In this document: piece after piece, positions 56,200 through 64,000 of the stretch
Numbering within the stretch: position 1 is the stretch's first letter
Layout of the letters: each line of letters starts with the position of its first letter
DNA from: Cephalopachus bancanus
Lineage: Eukaryota > Chordata > Mammalia > Primates > Tarsiidae
DNA length: 64,000 bases
NCBI GenBank assembly: GCA_027257055.1
Contig: JAPVLO010000161.1
Coordinates: 6,278,501 to 6,342,500 of the forward strand
Direction of reading: 5' to 3'
Position numbers and translations under genes: made by a program
Notes under the pieces: generated by a model
Databases searched by the model: none
Seen by the model: the letters and a program-made list of their open reading frames with translations, nothing else
What the model was told of the DNA's origin: nothing

Positions 56200-57239
56200 T
56201 GATTACTAAATAGTTGCAACATCTCTCCTAAACTGTCTGCTATGTTTTATTTTTATTGGTGAACGCAAGTTTTATACCTTGATGCAGTCAAATGTGCTGG
56301 TCTTGTCCTTCATAATGTTTGCATTTTTATCACCTAAAAAGGCTTTTCTTGTCTGAAGGTTATACATGTAGTTTCTATGCTTTCTTCTAATATTTTTGTC
56401 ATTTTATAAATTCAGGATTTATTTTTCTTAGCCAATCATACAAATGCCATTTGTGTGCTTCATTCTATCTAGAAGATTTGAAATGCTACCTGATAGTATT
56501 ATAGCATTAAGTTTCCATAATGGGTTTATTTATGTTCTCCCTTTTGTGGTTTTTATGGGTATTTTTCTTTCTATGCCACTGAATTTAAATCTTCATAGCT
56601 TTAATAGTGTTTGTTTTGCTATCTCTTAAGGCTAGTCTCTTCTTCCATCTTCTAACATTGCCAGTTATTTTTGGCTATTCTTGCATATTGTATTTTTTAG
56701 ACAAATTTAATATATTATTAAGCTTTCTAAGAATTCCTGTTAGAATTTTAGAAGACTTGATAGACTAATTTTGGAAAAAATAACATCTTTACCAATATTT
56801 TAACTTACCTCAGGGACAATGTATTCATCTCTATTTATTCAGAATATATAGAAACATTATTTAGAATACATATAGGTCTTGTTCGTATTTTTGTTGAGTT
56901 TATTTTAGGCATCTGAAAACTTATTCTTGCTATTTTACAGATTTCTTTTATATATAGAAATTGAGAAGAGTAGGAAATTTTAAAAGTGTTTTTAATGATT
57001 TTTAAGTATTTGGTGTCTTTTATTTAAATAATCATATTATTTGCAAATTAGTCACACTTTAAGAAATCAATATTTGTATTTCTTGTTTATTTTTCTCATT
57101 CTATTGCAAAGGTTGTTACTTCCAGGGGAATAGATACCAGACATACAACTTTGTTGACTTATTGGAAATATTTCTAATATTTCACCATAAAGTACAATGT
57201 GGGCTGGTAGATCACTTCTTTCATTTAAGAATTTTTCAG
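56200..57239 (-). mobile_element. Old L1 fragment, antisense
   Basis: L1M-like ORF2 text on the minus strand (AAAAAGGCTTTTCTTGTCTGA region, then further decayed sequence). Moderately confident only. Confidence 0.6.
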
Positions 57240-57368
57240 GCCAGGCTCAGTGGCTCAGCTTGTAATCCTAGCACTTTGGGAGACCGAGACGAGTGGATTG
57301 CCTGAGTCTGTGGGTTCAAGACCAGCCCAGGCAACTTGGTGAGATCTCATCTCTACAGTAAATTAAAA
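57240..57368 (+). repeat. Alu left monomer, sense
   Basis: Only the left arm is present, from GGCCAGGCTCAGTGGC to the A-rich linker. It is either a monomeric SINE or a truncated dimer. Confidence 0.85.
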
Positions 57369-57369
57369 A

Positions 57370-60300
57370 AATATATATTAAAATGAGACATAAATTTTAA
57401 CACTGTACATATACATCAAATTTTTTGGTATACGGAGTTGATTCATTCAATTTAAAATTCTAAAAATCTTCATTGAGGTATAATTGACAAATACCATTAC
57501 ATACATTTTAAGGTGTATAACTTGATGATTTGATATATGTGTACATTGTGATATATTGAGATAAAAATTGATATTTTCTTAAATAGGCATTTATCACAAT
57601 AAGCTTTCTGTTTAGAACTGCTTTTGCTGTCTCCCACAACTTTTGGCATGTTGTTTTTTAAAATCTTTAGTTGCATCAAGATATATTTTATGTTTTTATT
57701 TCTTCTTTGACCCATTGGTTGTTCAGAATTATATTATTTAATTTTCACATTTGTAGATTTTTCAAAATTTTTTGTTTACTGATTTCTAATATTATACTAT
57801 TGCAATAAAAAAGATATGATTTGAAATTTTAAAATTTGTTAGAACTTATTTTGTGGCCCCACATATAATCTATTCTGGAGAATGGTCCTGTTCCCTTCAT
57901 GAAAATGTATTCTGCTGCTGTTGGGTGAACCATTCCACATATGCCTGTAAGACCTATTTGGTCTGTAGTTATACACGTCCACTGTTTTCTTACAGACTTT
58001 CTGTTTAGATGATCTATTCTGTGTTAAAAGTGGGATATGGAAGTTTTCTACTGTTTTATATTGCTGTATGTTTCTCCCTTCAGTTCTGTTAATATTGGTT
58101 TCCTATATTAGCTGCTCCAAATTTGGGTCGATATATTTGACAATTGTTACATCCTCTTGATGAATTGATCTCTTTATCATTATTTATTGACCCTCTTTGT
58201 CTCTTATGACAGTATTTGACTGAAAATGCAATTATCTTATATGAGTATAGCTACCCTGCCCTCTTTTGTTTACTATTTGCATGGAATATCTTTTTCTGTC
58301 TTTTCACTTTTAGTTTATGTGAGGCCTTAAGATGTAAGTGAGTCTCTTGTAGGCAGCATATTGCTGGTGATTGTTTTTTATTCATTCAGTCACTAGTGTC
58401 TTTTGACTGGAAGGCTTAATCCATTTACTGTTAAAGTAATTTTTTTATAGTTAAGGACTTACTATTACCATTTGTTAGTTGTTTTCTGTTTTATGGTTCC
58501 TTTTTAAATTTTTTGTTTTTTTCTAATTTAAAAAAAATTTTTAATTTAATTTAATTTTTCTATTTTGTGTTTTATGGTTTCTTTCTTCCTCTTTTGCTGT
58601 TTTCCTTTGAGATGTTGGTATTTTTGTATTGGTATGGTTTAATTCTTTTCTCTTTTGTGTATCAATTACAGGTTTTATTTTCTTTGCAGATACTGCTATA
58701 TAAAAATTGTGGGAGGTCATTGTTTTGGACTGAGTTTCTGTACTAGGCCCCAAAAGATCAGACCCAACTAGAATGGAGTCACATTTTTATATTACAGTTA
58801 TCCTCAATACTTTTGTCTTATAATTTTTATACTAGCATTAAAAGTGATTTATATACCACCAATACAGTATTAGAGGATTCTGAAATTGTATATTCGTTAC
58901 TGGAAAATTTTATATTTTCTTATGTTTTCATGTGATTAATTGGCATCCTCTCATTTTTGCTTGAAGAAAGCTTTTCTTTATTAGGTAGGTCTAGTGTTCA
59001 TGAGTTCCCTCAGCTTTTGTTTGCCTGGGAAAGACTTTATTTCTCCTTCTTTTCTAAAGGATAACTTTGTCAGGTATAATATTAGTGGCAGGCAGTTCCT
59101 TTTTTCCCTCTTTCATTGCTTTGAATATATTATCCCACTCTTTTCCTGCCTGCAAACTTTCTTCTGATAAATTTGCTAATAGTTTAATGGTTTTATGTGC
59201 ATGCCACTTTTCTCTTTCTGCTTTTAACATTTATTTTAATCTTTGATTTTTGAAAATCTGATTATATTGTGCATTGTTGAGGACCTATTTGTTTTTAACC
59301 TCTTTAGAAATATTTAAGCTTCATGGATTTGGATGTCTATATATTTCCTAATATTTGGGCAGTTTTCAGTCATTCTTTCTTTAAATAAGCTTTTGCTCCT
59401 TTCCGTGTCTCTTTTCCTTCTCAAACTGCCATAACATGACATTCATTTGCTTAATTGTGTCTTACTGACTTTTTTTCCTTTTTTATTCTGTTTGTCCTCT
59501 GAGTAACTTAAAATGTTCTGTCTTCAAGTTCACAGATTCTTTCTTCTGCTTGATCAAATGTCCTGTTGAAGTTCTTTGTTGCATTTTTATTTCCCCTATT
59601 TAATTCTTCAGCACCAGAATTTCTCTTTGGTTCTTTTTTATAATTCATATTTCTTTGTTGTATTTTTCATTTTGTTTATGAATGCTTTCCTGTTTCCTTG
59701 AACTTGTGTCTGTATTCTCCTTTATCTCACTGAGCTTTCTTAAAAATAATTATTTGGATTTCTTAGGGAGACAGGATGCTGTATCAACTGAGCCTTAAAA
59801 GTCTTGGCTGCATGGTTCAGCTGATGCTGTTTTCCTGAACAGTGCAGTGTTGCATCAGCTGGGTCCCAGTAAACACAGATGCATGGCTCAGCCAAGACTT
59901 TTTTTTTGCAAGGAGGAAGAGAAGCCACAACACTGAATGAGATCCTGTTGGAATGAAGCAGCTCTGCAGAAGCTTGGCCCCAGTAGGCAGTGGAAAGCAG
60001 CAACTCAGCTTAGAGATAACACATTACTGGTTGGGAAAGGTTCAGTGGCAACAAGTTCCCAGAGGTTGAGAGATGCAACCACTAAGAGCAGGGTGTGTAT
60101 TATCAGTATCTTTGGTTCTAAGATGGTGTGATACAGGGACAAGCCTGGCTCTTTCTCTGGAGGGATTACAACTGTGTGGAGTCTGGGGAGCTCTTTCAGC
60201 TGGGCTCAGAGACTATGAGAGCACACAATAATCCCAGTGATGATGTCTTCAGTTGTCTGTGGTGATGATGAAGGCTGCTGGGAATCTTCTGCTTACCTTT

Positions 60301-60560
60301 TGTCTTGAGGAGGATAGTCCCTCCTGGTACCAAACTGATCCTGACTGGGTGTGAAGTGAAAGAGGCAAAATGTTTCATTTCCTTCTGTTTTCTATGTCAT
60401 CATCCTGAGTGTGTGTGCTCTGGAAGAGTTTTGTTACTCTTACTGTACTCTGGTGTTCTCCTTTAGTAGTTTTTGTCAACTTTTAGTTGTTTATTCATTG
60501 TTCTAGTTGGTTTTGTGGAGAATACTAGCATTAGAAACTTATAGTTGGCCATCTTGATGA
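57370..60560 (-). mobile_element. Old L1, antisense, 3' end to 5' end with internal loss
   Basis: A short 3' end (57370-57560) joins ORF2 N-terminal half, ORF1 remnants and a 5' UTR ending at GTTGGCCATCTTGATG (60543-60558). The C-terminal half of ORF2 is missing. Confidence 0.8.
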
Positions 60561-60599
60561 CACTAATTCATTAGTAAATAATCTAACCATTAAAAAATT

Positions 60600-61320
60600 A
60601 GCATTATTGAGAATTAATTGACATTAGAAAACATTTAAAAAATATACAGTTAATAAATTTTGACATATTCATACACTTGTGAAGCCATTACTGAAATCAA
60701 GAAATTAAACACTCAGTCCCAAATGCTTTTTAATGTTTCTTTGTATTTGTCACTCAACTCTTTCCATATCCCACCTCTGTCTTTCCCCCAACCACAGGCA
60801 ACCGTTAATATATTTTTAAACTATAGATTAGTTTATATAAATGGAATCTTAAATTATGTACTTTTTGTCTGTTTCTCTGAGTTGGTAATTTTTTTGCATT
60901 TATCCAAATCGTTGCAAATATCATTAGTTCATTTTTATTGCTGTATAGTATTCCACTGTATATATATAACACAATTTACTGTATCCATTCACTTATAAAT
61001 AGTTGAATTCTTTCAGGTTTTGACTGTAACAAATACTGCTTCTTTGAATATTCTGTATACAATATACAAGTCTTTGTGTGGCAATAAACTTTTACCTCTT
61101 TGGCTAATACCTAAGAGTGGAACACCTGTGTAATACGGCAGGTGGATGTTCAAAATATTAAGAAATTGTCAAGCCATTTTCCAAAAATGTTTGCATTATT
61201 TTAACATTCTAACCAGAAGTATATTAGAGTTCCATGATAGTGTTGTTTTTTTTTATCAGGTATTATTTTATATTTTTCCAGAGATTATTATATTGCTCTT
61301 CTTTTTCAAAGACATTTAGG
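60600..61320 (-). mobile_element. Old L1 3' portion, antisense
   Basis: 3' UTR-like start, then ORF2 remnants (TATAGTATTCCACTGTATAT at 60945). Confidence 0.75.
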
Positions 61321-61379
61321 TTACTAGCTCTTTGAATTTCATTTTAGAATAAAATTGTTAAACAAAATTACCTGTGATA

Positions 61380-62240
61380 TTGTAAATTTTAGCTCACAGT
61401 TCCTGACTTGGTACTCCCATTGTCCTTGTTACTTCTCCTGAAGGAAGGCCATAGAAACTAAAAATATACTCTAATCTTCTCCTATCTTTCTGTCTTGAGC
61501 CTGGCCACAGTGAGATTTTCTGACCTACCTTGTTTGTTTTTAGATCATAAGATTCTCATTTCTGAAGTGGTTCTGCTCTATACCCTGAAGGAATAAATGC
61601 TGCACATAAAAACCAAGAAGAATCTAAACAGACAGATTTGCTGGGTTTTCTCACTCAGTCTATTAGTATTATTTTACACTCTTTTTGTCCAATCACATTT
61701 CTACACAGTTGTCCGTGATTCAGTCATGCTTATACTTAAAGGCTTAAGAGGATGGAGTATACAGAGAGAGCATACAGATAGCTGAATGCATGGAGGTTCT
61801 TGGAAGATGACAGCCAAGGGAGGACATAGAAGCTCTGTGCTGCATTCTCTATACTTTGCCCTATGTGTGTCATCTGGATGTTTTCTTGTACTCTTTAAAC
61901 TATCCTTTGTAATAAATCAGTAAATGTATTTCCTTTAGTTTTGTGAGCTGCTCTAGCAAATTAATCATGCCCAAAGAGGGGGCCACAAGAACTTCAGCTT
62001 GAAGCCAGTTGACCAGATGTTTCAGGTGCCTGAACTTGCAACTGCTGTCTGAAGTGGTGAAAATCTTGTGGCACTGAGTCCCCAGTCAGTGGAATCTGAT
62101 GTCATCTTATAGTAGTGTCAGATCTGAATTGGAGAATAGCGAGCTGGTGTACACTGCAGAACTGATTGCTTGTCGGTAGGGAGAAATCTGCATGCATTTC
62201 GATTGCAGCAGTCTTTTCTATTGATTGTTATGGTGTGATA
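61380..62240 (+). mobile_element. LTR-like sequence, class uncertain
   Basis: An AATAAA signal at about 61911 is followed by GTGAGCTGCTCTAGCAAATTAATC, as separate short motifs, and CTGTCTGAAGTGG, an order typical of an ERV LTR R/U5 region. The boundaries and family are not resolved. Confidence 0.45.
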
Positions 62241-62284
62241 GCAGCAGAAACCAGTTTGTCTAGCCTACATGATACCCAATTTTT

Positions 62285-62854
62285 ATTAGAATTGTGTTAA
62301 ATCTATAGATCAATTTGTGGAGAATTGGTGTTACAAATATATCCAGTCTTTTAATTCATGTAAATGTATATCTATGTCTTTCAGCAATATCTTGTAGTTC
62401 TAAGTTTATAGGTCTTATTTGTTAATTTATTCCTAAGGAGTTCACTTTTTGATGCTATTTTAAAGGGTATTGTTTTTCAGTTTCAATTTCCAGTTGTTTG
62501 TTATTAGTGTGCAGAAATCAAATTTATTTTTGTAAACAAATTTTGTGCTCTGCAAACTCACTTATTATGTCTAGTAATTTCTGTAAATTTCATAGAGTTT
62601 CCTACACAATCATACCACTTGAAAATAAAAAAACTTTTTCTTTCTTTCCTTTATTTTTGTTTTTTAATATGAATCCTATCACAGATAACATATTGCAATT
62701 GATTGTTATGTTTCTTCTCTATTACTATGAGACAGTTCCTATTTTCGTTATTTTTAATGTAGATATTGAAGAAAGAAGTTGTGAGAAGCAGAGATATGCT
62801 TTTTTTTGTTTGTTTGTTAGACTTTAAGGGCTGTAAGGATTGTCCAGTTCTTAC
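62285..62854 (-). mobile_element. Old L1 ORF2 fragment, antisense
   Basis: Decayed ORF2 text (GAATTGTGTTAAATCTATAG; ATCTTGTAGTTCTAAGTTTA). A younger L1 lies immediately to the right. Confidence 0.72.
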
Positions 62855-64000
62855 TTTTTTTAAAAAATATTTTTTATTATGGTTTTGTGGGGTACAGTTA
62901 AGGGTTAGGTGTACAATTACGTTTCATACAGGCACCTTGTTGATAACAGGTGTTTCCCCGTCCCCAGACAGATATTTGCTACTGTTAATCCCATCTCCCT
63001 CACCCCCCATAGTTTCCCAGTACCATCAGTCATTTTCTTTTACTATTACATTGGATGTTCAAGGTCCATTATGTGATTGAGAACATGTGATACTCGGATC
63101 CTTGTTTCTATGAGAGGTCACTCAGTATTATAGACTCTAGTTCCATCCAGGTTGCTGCGAAATTCATGATTTTGTTCTTTTTCATGGCTGTGTAGTATTC
63201 CATCGTGTATATGTACCACATTTTTTTAATCCAGTCCTCTTTTGATGGGCAGCATGGTTGTTTCCAGGTTCTTGCTATTGTGAACAACGCTGAGATAAAC
63301 ATACATGTGCAGGTATCTTTTTTATAGAGTGACTTGAGTTCTTCAGGGTATATTCCCAGTAGGGGGATTGTGGAGTCATATGGAAAGTCGATTTTTAGAG
63401 CTTTTAGGAATCGCCACACTGCTTTCCACAGAGGTTGCACTAGTTTACACTCCCACCAACAGTGTAGAAGTGTTCCCTTTTCACCACAGCCTCTCCAGCA
63501 GCTGTTATTTTTTGACTTGTTGATAATTGCCATTCTGACTGGAGTTAGTTGGTATCTCAGTGTCATTTTGATTTGCATCTCCCTGATGATTAGTGAGGTT
63601 GAGCATTTCTTCATGTGTTTGTTGGCTGCTCGGAAGTCTTCTTTTGTGAAGTGTCTGTTCATATCTTTTGCCCATTTTATAATGGTGTTTTTTGTTTTTT
63701 TTTTTTCAGCACATTTGAGTTCCTTGTAGATCCAGGATGTTAAGCCTTTGTCAGACCTGGTGTTGGCAAATACTTTTTCCCAGTCTGTAGGCTGTCTCCC
63801 TGCTCTCTTGATGGTTTCTTTGGCTTTGCAGAAGCTTGTCAGTTTAATAAGGTCCCACTTGTCTATCTTCTCTCTTATGACCTGTGGGTTTCGGGTTTTG
63901 TTCAGGAATTGGATGCCAGTTCCGATTTCCAAGAGGGCATTTCCTTCCTTTTCTAAGGTTCTTATGGTTTGAGGTTTTACATTTAGGTCTCTGATCCATT
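62855..64000 (-). mobile_element. Young L1, 3' part, antisense, continues beyond window
   Basis: The 3' UTR (62855-63107) follows an A-rich end. ORF2 is open on the minus strand from 63108 up to the window edge, about 297 codons, with the usual C-terminal blocks: [46 protein letters not shown] and [16 protein letters not shown]. The absence of stops and frameshifts makes it the youngest L1 in the window. It ends earlier than the human L1 ORF2 terminus. Confidence 0.92.

Overview
This window is nuclear DNA from a primate. It holds most of one protein-coding gene, SEPTIN14 on the + strand, embedded in dense interspersed repeats. More than 20 dimeric Alu (7SL-derived) elements place it in primates. 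The Alus lack the AluS/AluY sequence of monkeys and apes, the duplicated A-rich linker of lemur Alus and the tRNA-type monomers of galagos and lorises. They share their own diagnostic consensus, with 3' ends reading GACTCCAACTC and a linker reading ACAATAAATCAAAAAAT. By elimination a tarsier is the best guess, but that is an inference.

The gene: eight coding exons (10029-10082, 37010-37130, 38168-38363, 40592-40778, 43708-43869, 51750-51846, 53232-53400, 54569-54701) join in phase to exactly 373 codons with no stop. They cover the short N-terminus, the septin GTPase domain (Walker A GETGIGKS, degenerate G3 KTVG, G4 AKAD), the septin unique element and the start of the C-terminal coiled coil. 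The remaining coiled-coil exons lie beyond the right edge. Intron 1 is about 27 kb and intron 5 about 7.9 kb.

Layout: 1-10 kb upstream holds two (GT)n tracts, LTR-like tails, + strand L1 pieces, a mariner remnant, a MER5A, an inverted pair of RPS2 pseudogene arms and a MIR. Intron 1 (10-37 kb) holds a MaLR element split by an L1, a near full-length antisense L1 carrying four Alus, and a second near full-length antisense L1 split by a 1,242-bp solo LTR with a 6-bp target duplication. Introns 2-7 (37-54.6 kb) hold mostly antisense old L1 fragments, Alus, an MLT1 LTR, a 125-bp tandem duplication and a 42-bp L1 insertion. 54.7-64 kb holds old antisense L1s, an LTR-like stretch and the 3' part of a young L1 whose ORF2 is open to the window edge.

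I found no undescribed molecular system. The observations most worth checking are the nested repeat history, the tandemly repeated L1 5' UTRs, the Alu subfamily ladder, the RPS2 inverted duplication and the septin G3 substitution.
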